A DNA stretch of 64,000 bases from Saprospiraceae bacterium. GTDB lineage: Bacteria > Bacteroidota > Bacteroidia > Chitinophagales > Saprospiraceae. The stretch lies in assembly GCA_019638385.1 (NCBI GenBank), contig JAHBTW010000003.1:62001-126000 (forward strand). The letters are read 5' to 3'. The stretch's first letter is position 1. Each line of letters opens with the position of its first letter. The position numbers were made by a program, and so were the translations under genes. Shown piece by piece: positions 44,510 to 52,164 of the stretch. The notes below the pieces were generated by a model. The model had not been told where the DNA came from. It worked only from the letters and a program-made list of their open reading frames with translations, and ran no database searches.

Positions 44510-45772
44510 ATGAAAAAGCAATCATTTTTTCAAAACCTGACGTTCGGCTTTAGCTTTCGGCGGGCCGTGCTTTTCGCCTTTACTGTTGTTATCTTTGCCC
44601 TTGCGGGTTGCAAAAAAGAAAGCGACATCGTACCCATTGATGACGATGACTGCCCACCCGAATTAGTGCAATTTGACTACGACGGCGACCGCGTGGCCAT
44701 AGAGTCTTTTTATCGCCAAAACCTGTACGCTTATTGGGCCAACTACGGATTTCCGGCGCTGAGCAATCTGGCCCAAATGCGCTCCAACCTGGGCGAAACC
44801 GGCGTCCAATCTGCTTTTGACGGCGCAGGTACAGCCTTTTCGCCCGAAATGTTTTTCAATGCCTTGGAATCCGGCCAACTGCCGCCGCCGGTCGTGCAGA
44901 ACTATTTCGCCATGCCGACTGCCAACCCCTGGTTTGCGGTGCTGAAAAGTATTCGCCGGTATGGGGAGCAGATTTACAATGCCGCCTCGCAGGGCAATCC
45001 CGCCGCAGTGCATCAGGCCCGCGACGAATTGCAGCGGCTCACCATGCTCTGTTTCGACCCTGAAAAACTACTCGCATTGAGCGTTGTCGGAGGCAAAGTA
45101 TTTGAAGCGCCCTCGTCGGCTATGGTCAATGTGCGCGTTTGTTGCGGAAAGAACCACCTCGCCGGTCTGCTGCTGGAAGCGCCTGCTCCCCGCCCCATAG
45201 ATACCACACGGACGAAGTGGACTGACATCGTTTTTCCTTTCCAAACCGAGCACAACGGAAACTGTGCCACCCTCGCCACCGGCGCGTGTGCTCACAAACT
45301 CGGCTTGCTCAAAGAAGACGTGGACTCTACCGGTTGGAGCGATCTCTCCAAAGGCATTTCGCCGCCTGCCGGTCATGGAGGCGTATCCGGGATAAAGGCT
45401 TGGTTTGAAGGCAAAGGATATGGCATGAGTACGGCCCGATACGGCGTGATAGACGCCGCCGATGGCGTAACGGAAACCGCAAGCCAGGAAGCTAAAAAGG
45501 CACTGGATGACGGCTGCGACGTGATGATCTGGTACAAAAATGGCGCCAGAGCGGGGCATATTGAGGTGGTAACAGCCATTGCCGTGGACCCGAATGATTC
45601 CGAAAAAAGTACAGTAAGTACCCTTTCATGGGGGAGATCTGCCACAGTGACTTTCCGGGACGGCAAATTCTCCAACAAAAGCGATGGCCGCAGGTATCGC
45701 CGGGCAGGCGAGGCAAGGAGCTGGCTGGAAGAGGAAGGCGATGCCGAACTGATTTACTTCTGTAAGAAATAA
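44510..45772 (+). CDS. Lipoprotein with a cysteine-peptidase-like C-terminal domain
   Basis: A 420-aa lipoprotein (FALAGC, Cys at about 34). Residues 40-200 are a helical domain of unknown type (YRQNLYAYWANYGFPALS). Residues 230-420 resemble a papain-fold peptidase: TEHNGNCATLATGACAHKLG places Cys252 at the start of a helix after Asn/Gly, and ARAGHIEVVTAIAVDPND gives His350 in a strand, with a possible Asn/Asp after it. C39-like and other bacterial papain-fold peptidases share this order and spacing. This assignment is by pattern only. It leads a run of three exported proteins of unknown function. Confidence 0.7.
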   Translation: MKKQSFFQNLTFGFSFRRAVLFAFTVVIFALAGCKKESDIVPIDDDDCPPELVQFDYDGDRVAIESFYRQNLYAYWANYGFPALSNLAQMRSNLGETGVQSAFDGAGTAFSPEMFFNALESGQLPPPVVQNYFAMPTANPWFAVLKSIRRYGEQIYNAASQGNPAAVHQARDELQRLTMLCFDPEKLLALSVVGGKVFEAPSSAMVNVRVCCGKNHLAGLLLEAPAPRPIDTTRTKWTDIVFPFQTEHNGNCATLATGACAHKLGLLKEDVDSTGWSDLSKGISPPAGHGGVSGIKAWFEGKGYGMSTARYGVIDAADGVTETASQEAKKALDDGCDVMIWYKNGARAGHIEVVTAIAVDPNDSEKSTVSTLSWGRSATVTFRDGKFSNKSDGRRYRRAGEARSWLEEEGDAELIYFCKK

Positions 45773-45780
45773 CGGGATGG

Positions 45781-45928
45781 AGAGCAAAGGGGCAAGGGGC
45801 AAATTGGCAAATTCGCAAGAGGCAAATTCGCAAAAGGCGATGCACCGAGCGGCTCGTGCTGAGCGACGCACTGAGCGACTCCGAAGTGCCCGCCGAAGCA
45901 AGTCGAGGTGCAAATTGGCAAGTTGGCA
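45781..45928. repeat. TTGGCAAA/TTCGCAA short repeats interrupted by a 72-base palindromic element
   Basis: GGCAAATTGGCAAATTCGC and related units run from 45799 to 45837 and resume at 45909-45929. Between them (45841-45912) is a 72-base element bounded by TGCACC and GGTGCA that includes CACTGAGCGACTCCGAAGTG (45869-45888). That core resembles the GAGTCGAAGTG-type intergenic repeats seen in many bacteria. Confidence 0.6.
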
Positions 45929-45965
45929 AACAGAACAATTCAATTGTTAATAAACACAATTCATC

Positions 45966-47015
45966 ATGAAAACGCAATTCATTTTTTTATTCGCAGTAAT
46001 CACATTTTCAATCATTTCACCTACATTCGGGCAGCAAAAAACAGGCGCACAATGGGAGGCCGAAGGACAACAATTTTATGAATATGGCCACAACCCTGAA
46101 TTGACGCCGGACGCAAGGGCCGAAGCCTTTAAGAAGGCTGCCGAAAGATTCGAGAAAGCTGCTGAGGCGTACAAGGCTGAAGGCAGCGCCGATAAAGCAG
46201 AAGCCATGAAAACCCGAGCCGGGCAAATCAGGAAGTACAAGGTGCAAATGGAACACGACGAAGCGAGCACCCGACCTGAAACGAAGCCGCGTCGTGCTGT
46301 GTCCTCATCGGGATTGCATTTGGGTGTCGGCCTAATTGTGCCACCGTCGTCCTCGACCATCACGCAGGGCTCCGAACTGTTGGAACAGCTCAACGAAGCC
46401 GTATTTTCCGATCCCGTGCTTTTGGGGTATCTCTTTGAAAGGCTCGGCGGCGAGTTTTTCATAGGCGATCCAAATAACGGCAATACTGAAGGCATTGCCA
46501 TGAGCGGCAGCAACCGTGTCATTCCCGGCATAAGCATGGGCTTGGGTTTTTGCTCCGGTCTGGAGTTAGGGCTTAGGGTTCATCAGTTTTCCGCAAGCTG
46601 GTCGGGCACTTTTCCTTACACTGTTTTTCCCGGCGGGACAGGCCGCATGGGGAATTACACGGGCGCCCTCGCAGCTTCTGCTACCGGTTTGCTCGGCGAT
46701 GTGCAGGCGCGCTATTACCTGCCCGGCAGGATGGTACGCCCCTATCTCGGCGTCGGTGCGCGCGGACAGTGGGTGTTCAGCAACAGTTCCTCAGCGGAAA
46801 TGGCCGGCGTAGCGCTGCCTTTTGAGATGAATCCCGTAGCCCACAATACCTTCTCCGCCTTTGGCGACGCAGGCATTCGGTTCTACCTCGGCAGGAGTGC
46901 ATACCTGCAAGCGGGCGCTTCGTACGCAAGAGGTCCCGTCGCGGAATATGCGGTGATGGGAGAAGTGGGGCTGGGCTGGAGATTTAGTGACGGGAAGCGG
47001 TGTGTCAACAGATAG
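45966..47015 (+). CDS. Exported protein with helical N-terminus and outer-membrane beta-barrel
   Basis: A 349-aa protein of no family I can name. Signal peptide to TFGQ (residue 19). Residues 30-95 are a charged helical pair (AEAFKKAAERFEKAAEAYKAE), like a TPR unit. From about 115 the pattern is alternating and Gly/aromatic-rich (LHLGVGLIVP, SMGLGFCSGLELGLRVHQF, VRPYLGVGARGQWVF, AYLQAGASYARG, VGLGWRFSDG), as in an 8-12-stranded outer-membrane barrel; the last residues are not the usual aromatic end. It sits between the peptidase-like lipoprotein and the large duplicated protein. Confidence 0.72.
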   Translation: MKTQFIFLFAVITFSIISPTFGQQKTGAQWEAEGQQFYEYGHNPELTPDARAEAFKKAAERFEKAAEAYKAEGSADKAEAMKTRAGQIRKYKVQMEHDEASTRPETKPRRAVSSSGLHLGVGLIVPPSSSTITQGSELLEQLNEAVFSDPVLLGYLFERLGGEFFIGDPNNGNTEGIAMSGSNRVIPGISMGLGFCSGLELGLRVHQFSASWSGTFPYTVFPGGTGRMGNYTGALAASATGLLGDVQARYYLPGRMVRPYLGVGARGQWVFSNSSSAEMAGVALPFEMNPVAHNTFSAFGDAGIRFYLGRSAYLQAGASYARGPVAEYAVMGEVGLGWRFSDGKRCVNR

Positions 47016-47039
47016 ATGTGTCAAATCCCCGCCGCCTGC

Positions 47040-47070
47040 TTGACAAACGAGCCGAAAATCAGTATTTTTG
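47040..47070 (+). promoter_or_regulatory. Promoter of the 876-aa duplicated-domain protein
   Basis: TTG (47040-47042), a 20-base spacer and TATTTTTG (47063-47070) form a complete Bacteroidota promoter. The leader would be about 150 bases. This suggests that the large gene can be transcribed independently of the two genes before it. Confidence 0.6.
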
Positions 47071-47223
47071 AACATCCAAATAAAAGCGACCTACGCTGTA
47101 AGAACGCCATTCGGCACGAACTTTTCGACCCGCCATACCGCACCCGCTGCGATCAACCGGACAAAGCACAGAAACGACGAGAGCGACTGCACATTCACCA
47201 CCCATTTTAAAACATACCAAATT

Positions 47224-49854
47224 ATGAGGAAGAGATTTTTGATACCCAAGCCTTTTACTGCAATTGTTGCAGCAGTGCTTTGCCTGTTGACAACAAGCGC
47301 TACTCACGCCCAGCCACGCCCCTGGATGCCCCCCTCGGAACTTGTATTTTCTGCAAAAGGCACCGGCCGCACCACCGGTCACATTGCCGATCTTGATGTA
47401 AAGAATCCTGGCCCGCGGCCTCGTCAATTCGAGATTCCAGCTTCGGTCATTCCATCGGACGGCAAGCATCAGGGCTATACCGTACCCGAACCTACTCCCG
47501 TGACCGTGCCCGGCAACTCCACCGTAACCGTGCCGCTTCAGGGATTCTGCACCGATCCCGATCTGCCGCCGCCCTCCCCCGGCGCGCCGCTCACACCGAT
47601 AAATACCTGGGATACCGGGTCGCCCTTGATCCCGACCATACAAAATATCATACGGACTACTACCGACCTGCAACAGCGCGGGCAAATCGTGACACCGTTC
47701 AGCAACAACCCGCCCCGCGAGCGCGAATCCGTCATTCAGCAAACTTTATGGTGGTACAGCGCACCCTCAACTTATGATCCCTGCCTCCGTATCAGCAGCA
47801 GTCTTTCTTCATTGAGAGATACGGACTGGTGGCGCTCGAACGGGCCGGATGTCGGTCAGGGCATCGCTCAAATGGCCGATGCCATCACCAGAGTAGGCCG
47901 CGCAAGCAACCTGCCGGGGTTTACCGCTCCTCCGCTGCCGGCCGCTGCGGCACTGCCGACTCCTGCCCAACCTGCTTCCCACCCCAACGTGGCGAGCACC
48001 ATACGCGTGGTCGGTACCGGTCGAACCACCGGCCATATTGTTTGGTTTTTCGCAACTAACCCCACCAAGGACCCCATCACCATACGCATCGGCGATGGCA
48101 GAGGGTTTTTAATCCCCTCTTCGGGAAATTACCAGCCCTACATCGTGCCCTCCCTGCCGGATATTCCCGTAGAGCCGGGCCAAACGGTGAGCATCCCGGT
48201 GGAAGGGTTCTGCGTGGATGTGCGCCGCCCGCCGGTGGGGGCCGGCGAACCCATGCCTCCGATTCAAAGTTGGATAGGCGGCAGCCCTGTGGATGCGCCG
48301 ACATTGACTACTGCGCCGACTGTGCCCGAACCGATGAATCCGCCCGGCGCCGGAAGGCGAACGCTCGTTTCTATTCCTACCCAAACGGCGCCTCCGCTTT
48401 CGCAAATAGCTGATATGTTGCAAAATGCACCGGGGCCGCCGGCCTCATCCACTTGGAACTGCCCCGACCTGCCGGTTTCGGGGACGCCGCTCGTACCGGG
48501 TACAAATACGCCCATTCGCGTGCCGGTTAATGCAGATGCAGCGCCGGGTATTGCCACGCCTCTCCTTCTGGAAGCCATCAATCGCGTCTCCCAAGCGTAT
48601 GACGAGTTGCAGCCGCGCGGCGCTATCAATACCCCGTTTAGCAACAATCGCGACCGAGAACGCGAATCTGTTATTCAGCAAACTTTCTGGATGTATTCGG
48701 CGGCACTGGAAGGCGAGCCTTACACACCGGAAGACTTTCACGACAACACCGTGCGCCAGTTTGAGTCTAATACCAACCGGCAATACGACAATTTGCCGAA
48801 GGAGCAAAAAGACAAACTTGACGCGGGCGTGGACGATTTTTGGAATACCTTCCAGGCAGTAGGCGCAGAGGCGAAAATACTGCCCAAAGTGCCGGACATC
48901 GAACCGCGGATAGATGATTTTTGGAATTCCTTTAACGATGGCGGAGTCAAGCCTCGTGGCACAAGTTCGGATCCCCTTTCGGACGGCCCGCGACAAACCG
49001 CAACAGAAGTTGACTCGCCGCCCGAGCTGATTCAGGCCAGGCAGCGAAGAGAGAAGCCCCGCGAAAAAAAGTGTGAATGCGGTCCCATAACGTTTGAATT
49101 TCAAATATGGACATGGGGGAAAAATGATCAGGGAATTGATGCCGAAAAAGGTCAACCTCATAAAGAACCTGTGGGGGCCGACAGCAAGCCGGGGCTACCG
49201 GCCCACTCCGTCACGATCAAAAAAGGAAATCTGCCTGCACTGCCTGCGAGGGCAGACCAATATCTGATGGCCATCCGAAATGTCAAAACGGATTGCCCTT
49301 GTATTGAGTGGACAGAAGCTATGGAGCAGGCAAGCAAAGATTTGGATAAACTGGAAAAAGACAACGCAAGCAAAATCACTAAGGCCAAAGAAGCCTTAGA
49401 AAACGCTCAAAAAGAATTGGACAAAAAAGAAAGCGACTTGGCAAAAGAAAAAGCCGAAAAAAGACCTACGCAAGCAACTATCAAAAGACTGACGGGCGAG
49501 ATCGAAAAGGCCAAGGAAAAAAAACGTAAAGCCGAGGATGCATTGGCCGAATTGGAAAAACCGATCAACGACCAAAAAGAAGCATTGGCGAAGTCGAAAA
49601 CAGCAGCGAAAAAGTCCGATTGTCCGGTTTATAAAGATGCGAAGAAAACGCCCTCCAAGTTGCCGGACATTACCGTGAAAGGAGCGACAACGAGCGTTCA
49701 AAAAGAACCGAATAGCGATGAGGAGTACATCAGCTTTTTGCATGATCCCGCTAAGCCGATAGAATATGAAATTACCATTTCTTTTTATTGCGAGGGTCCG
49801 GACTGCAAGCCCGTTTCGTGCAGCCGTACCTTCACGGTAAAAGTGGAGAATTAG
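47224..49854 (+). CDS. Exported protein with a duplicated Cys/Gln-containing domain and coiled coil
   Basis: 876 aa from ATG 47224 (MRKRFLIPKPFTAIVAAVLC, signal peptide to THAQ). No family recognised. A domain occurs twice: both copies begin GTGRTTGHI (residues 46-54 and 264-272), continue with a short beta-sandwich ending GFC-x-D (Cys109, Cys330), and later carry TPFSNN..RERESVIQQT.W.YSA (Q172-Q173, Q485-Q486). Copy 2 has an extra Pro-rich stretch of about 90 residues. Residues 500-580 repeat VDDFWN and IDDFWN. The C-terminal part (about 615-876) is Cys-rich (KCECGP; CPC; CEGPDC) and split by a Lys/Glu coiled coil (about 695-795). No T9SS sorting domain is obvious. It has its own promoter. 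Confidence 0.78.
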   Translation: MRKRFLIPKPFTAIVAAVLCLLTTSATHAQPRPWMPPSELVFSAKGTGRTTGHIADLDVKNPGPRPRQFEIPASVIPSDGKHQGYTVPEPTPVTVPGNSTVTVPLQGFCTDPDLPPPSPGAPLTPINTWDTGSPLIPTIQNIIRTTTDLQQRGQIVTPFSNNPPRERESVIQQTLWWYSAPSTYDPCLRISSSLSSLRDTDWWRSNGPDVGQGIAQMADAITRVGRASNLPGFTAPPLPAAAALPTPAQPASHPNVASTIRVVGTGRTTGHIVWFFATNPTKDPITIRIGDGRGFLIPSSGNYQPYIVPSLPDIPVEPGQTVSIPVEGFCVDVRRPPVGAGEPMPPIQSWIGGSPVDAPTLTTAPTVPEPMNPPGAGRRTLVSIPTQTAPPLSQIADMLQNAPGPPASSTWNCPDLPVSGTPLVPGTNTPIRVPVNADAAPGIATPLLLEAINRVSQAYDELQPRGAINTPFSNNRDRERESVIQQTFWMYSAALEGEPYTPEDFHDNTVRQFESNTNRQYDNLPKEQKDKLDAGVDDFWNTFQAVGAEAKILPKVPDIEPRIDDFWNSFNDGGVKPRGTSSDPLSDGPRQTATEVDSPPELIQARQRREKPREKKCECGPITFEFQIWTWGKNDQGIDAEKGQPHKEPVGADSKPGLPAHSVTIKKGNLPALPARADQYLMAIRNVKTDCPCIEWTEAMEQASKDLDKLEKDNASKITKAKEALENAQKELDKKESDLAKEKAEKRPTQATIKRLTGEIEKAKEKKRKAEDALAELEKPINDQKEALAKSKTAAKKSDCPVYKDAKKTPSKLPDITVKGATTSVQKEPNSDEEYISFLHDPAKPIEYEITISFYCEGPDCKPVSCSRTFTVKVEN

Positions 49855-49860
49855 CGTCAC

Positions 49861-49890
49861 AGGGTGAGGCTTCACGGCGACACCGTGCGG
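49861..49890. terminator. Possible short hairpin between convergent genes
   Basis: CACGG-CGACA-CCGTG (49873-49887) forms a 5-bp stem between the converging stops at 49854 and 49893. There is no T run, so the call is weak. Confidence 0.3.
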
Positions 49891-49892
49891 CC

Positions 49893-50663
49893 TTATCCTT
49901 CCTTAAAAAAATCAATGTTCGAGATCAGGCCCACCTGAAGGGTATGATTGCGCTCTATTTTTATACCGTCCGACTTGTAGAGGGTTTGGTACAGATACCC
50001 CAGTTCAAGTCGGCCCAGATTCGGAATTTTATAGCCGAGCGCGGCGTACGCTCTGTTTTGATCTAAGGCATTGACGGCCACCTGTTTTCCGAAATTGAAA
50101 AACACCTCGTCGTATAGCGTCAGGTACAAAGATCCGTCTGTGATGCTTTTTCCTTTGAAAGGAATGGATATTCTGTTGAAGAGGCGAAATCGGTTGGTAT
50201 AAACGGCGTCTCCCGGTTCAAAAACTCCCGGACTTCCTGTTACGGGCGCCGGAGCGTTCACGAAGCGTTGTTCCAATCGGAGGCGATTCACCCACTCAAT
50301 GCGGCCATATTGCGCTTTGGCTTGCACTTGCTCCCAAATTCGGTTTTCCGGAAACGTTGCTGCTGCCGGAAGATCGCCGTAGGGGGACGTGACGACATAA
50401 CAATATCCTGCGGTGGCAAATACCTGAGAATTGAAATGGTAGTTCAGGCCGGTGCGCAGGAGTACTTGCTGCGGTGCAGAGAGCCAGTCGCTGCGTCGAA
50501 GTTGGGCTTCGAGATGCACGCCCCATTTTTCGCTGAATTTATGGTCGCCGAAATACATGAACCACGCATTCTGATTGGTGACGTAGCGCTGATTACTATT
50601 GCCTTGCGCATGTCCTGCGGCAGCCGCTGCCAGCCACAGAATGAGTAAAAAAGTCTGTTTCAT
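49893..50663 (-). CDS. DUF2490 family outer-membrane protein
   Basis: A 256-aa exported barrel-like protein. Signal peptide 1-19 (ending GHAQ). QNAWFMYFGDHKFSEKWGVHLEAQLRRSD is the DUF2490 opening (WxxYxGxxKxxxxWxxxxexqxR), and the following strands (VLLRTGLNYHFNSQVFATAGYCYV; WVNRLRLEQRFVN; LYDEVFFNFG; LGYLYQTLYKSDG; HTLQVGLISNID) complete it. The family is common in Bacteroidota and of unknown function. It converges on the 876-aa protein gene. Confidence 0.9.
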   Translation of the reverse strand: MKQTFLLILWLAAAAAGHAQGNSNQRYVTNQNAWFMYFGDHKFSEKWGVHLEAQLRRSDWLSAPQQVLLRTGLNYHFNSQVFATAGYCYVVTSPYGDLPAAATFPENRIWEQVQAKAQYGRIEWVNRLRLEQRFVNAPAPVTGSPGVFEPGDAVYTNRFRLFNRISIPFKGKSITDGSLYLTLYDEVFFNFGKQVAVNALDQNRAYAALGYKIPNLGRLELGYLYQTLYKSDGIKIERNHTLQVGLISNIDFFKEG

Positions 50664-50777
50664 GTTAAAGCCTGTTTCAACTGCAAATGAAAGGCTAATT
50701 CCTGCAATTCAGGAACAGGGCGATACAAGTTTCTTCAAAAAAATCTTACGTTTACAGGAACTTTAAAAACAAACGAC

Positions 50778-51125
50778 ATGAAATCACTGCTACTCAAATG
50801 CACCTTTGCAGCGGTTTTGCTGCTGGGGTTCGCCTTCACTGCCAAGGCACAAAGCGCTGTAAACGAACAACAAACAGCCAACAACAAGCCCATTGCTACT
50901 TATCAGGTGGGCGCGGCTAAAATTACCGTGTGGGAAAACGACCGGGCAAACGGCTCAACCTGGAAGAACTTCGTAATTGAAAAATTGTACAAAAAAGACG
51001 GCGAATGGAAAACCAGTAACCGCTTTGATGCGAGTGAACTGCTGGAACTCCGATCGGCCATAGACAAAGCCATTGACGAGCAGCACGTCAAAGTGAGCAC
51101 CCGCGACGAGGAGGAGGACGACTGA
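50778..51125 (+). CDS. Small exported protein with PC4/YdbC-like pattern
   Basis: 115 aa with a signal peptide (to AKAQ, residue 24). The mature part, KITVWENDRANGSTWKNFVI, EKLYKKDGEWKTSNRF and DASELLELRSAIDKAI, follows the strand-strand-helix pattern of PC4- or YdbC-like single-strand nucleic-acid-binding proteins; I compare by pattern and the assignment is uncertain. An acidic tail (TRDEEEDD) ends it. An exported relative would be unusual and may bind extracellular DNA or have changed its role. It lies 28 bases before the GT2 gene and may be co-transcribed. Confidence 0.78.
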   Translation: MKSLLLKCTFAAVLLLGFAFTAKAQSAVNEQQTANNKPIATYQVGAAKITVWENDRANGSTWKNFVIEKLYKKDGEWKTSNRFDASELLELRSAIDKAIDEQHVKVSTRDEEEDD

Positions 51126-51153
51126 CCGATTTACACCTGCTTAGCGCCTCAAA

Positions 51154-52164
51154 ATGCAACCGAACAGAACTGCTGTTATCAGCGCCGTTGTGCCTGTTTT
51201 TAATGAAGAAGGCAACACAACGGCGCTTTATCGCCGGCTCGCGCCGGCCTTATCGGGCATCTCGCTCCATTATGAAATCATCTTTGTGGATGACGGCAGC
51301 ACCGACGGCACTTTTGCCTCCGTCAAAAAGCTGAACGCAGCAGATCGCCGGGTACAGGGTATTTCCTTTTCCCGCAATTTCGGGCACCAAACCGCGCTGC
51401 TCGCCGGCTTGCGCCATGCAAGCGGGCGGGTCACCATCACACTTGACGGCGACCTGCAGCATCCCCCGGAATTGATTCCTGCTTTGTACGCAAAACATCT
51501 GGAAGGCTTTGACATCGTGAACACCCGGCGCATAGATGAAGCGGCTGCCGGGCTATTCAAAAAACTCAGTTCGCGCTTGTTTTACCGGCTCATTAATTAT
51601 CTGGCAGATGTGCGCATAGAGCCGGCCGCCGCCGATTTCCGGCTCATGAGCCGGGCCGCAACAGACGCTTTTCTCTCCATTCCGGAGCGCGACCGGTTTA
51701 CACGCGGCTTGGTGAGTTGGATGGGGTTCCGGCAGGCCGTGGTTCCTTATCAGGCGGAGGCGCGTCATTCGGGTAAGACCAAATACAGCCTGCGAAAAAT
51801 GCTCCGCTTCGGCCTCAACGGCATTACCTCTTTTTCTTCGCGCCCGCTGCGGCTGTCGTTTTACAGCGGCATATTCATTTCGCTGGCCGGGTTGGCCTAT
51901 TCCATTTATGCTGTTGTGCAATTCTTTTCCGGCCAAACCATTCCGGGATGGACTTCCATTCTTGTATCTTTGCTGATCATCGGAGGGGTGATCCTCATCA
52001 ATTTGGGTATCATCGGCGAGTACATCGCCCGTATATTCAATGAGGTGAAAGCCCGGCCGCTTTATTTTATTAAAGAACAAACTGATCTGCCTGCGATTGA
52101 ACAAACCGACACGCCCTATGAGCAAGCCGAAGAAAAAGACCGCCGACCGGAAAACGAGCGCTAA
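51154..52164 (+). CDS. Family 2 glycosyltransferase, GtrB/DPM1-like polyprenyl-phosphate sugar synthase
   Basis: A 336-aa GT2 enzyme. Residues 5-240 are the GT-A domain: VVPVFNEEGNTTALYRRL, YEIIFVDDGSTDGTF (nucleotide site), TLDGDLQHPPELIP (DxD metal site), and RDRFTRGLVSWMGFRQ. Two membrane helices (FYSGIFISLAGLAYSIYAVV; LLIIGGVILINLGIIG) and a cytosolic tail make it GtrB/ArnC/DPM1-like. These enzymes move a sugar from a nucleotide onto undecaprenyl phosphate. The 3' end overlaps the next gene by 47 bases, and that gene encodes a membrane transferase that could use the product. Confidence 0.92.
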   Translation: MQPNRTAVISAVVPVFNEEGNTTALYRRLAPALSGISLHYEIIFVDDGSTDGTFASVKKLNAADRRVQGISFSRNFGHQTALLAGLRHASGRVTITLDGDLQHPPELIPALYAKHLEGFDIVNTRRIDEAAAGLFKKLSSRLFYRLINYLADVRIEPAAADFRLMSRAATDAFLSIPERDRFTRGLVSWMGFRQAVVPYQAEARHSGKTKYSLRKMLRFGLNGITSFSSRPLRLSFYSGIFISLAGLAYSIYAVVQFFSGQTIPGWTSILVSLLIIGGVILINLGIIGEYIARIFNEVKARPLYFIKEQTDLPAIEQTDTPYEQAEEKDRRPENER

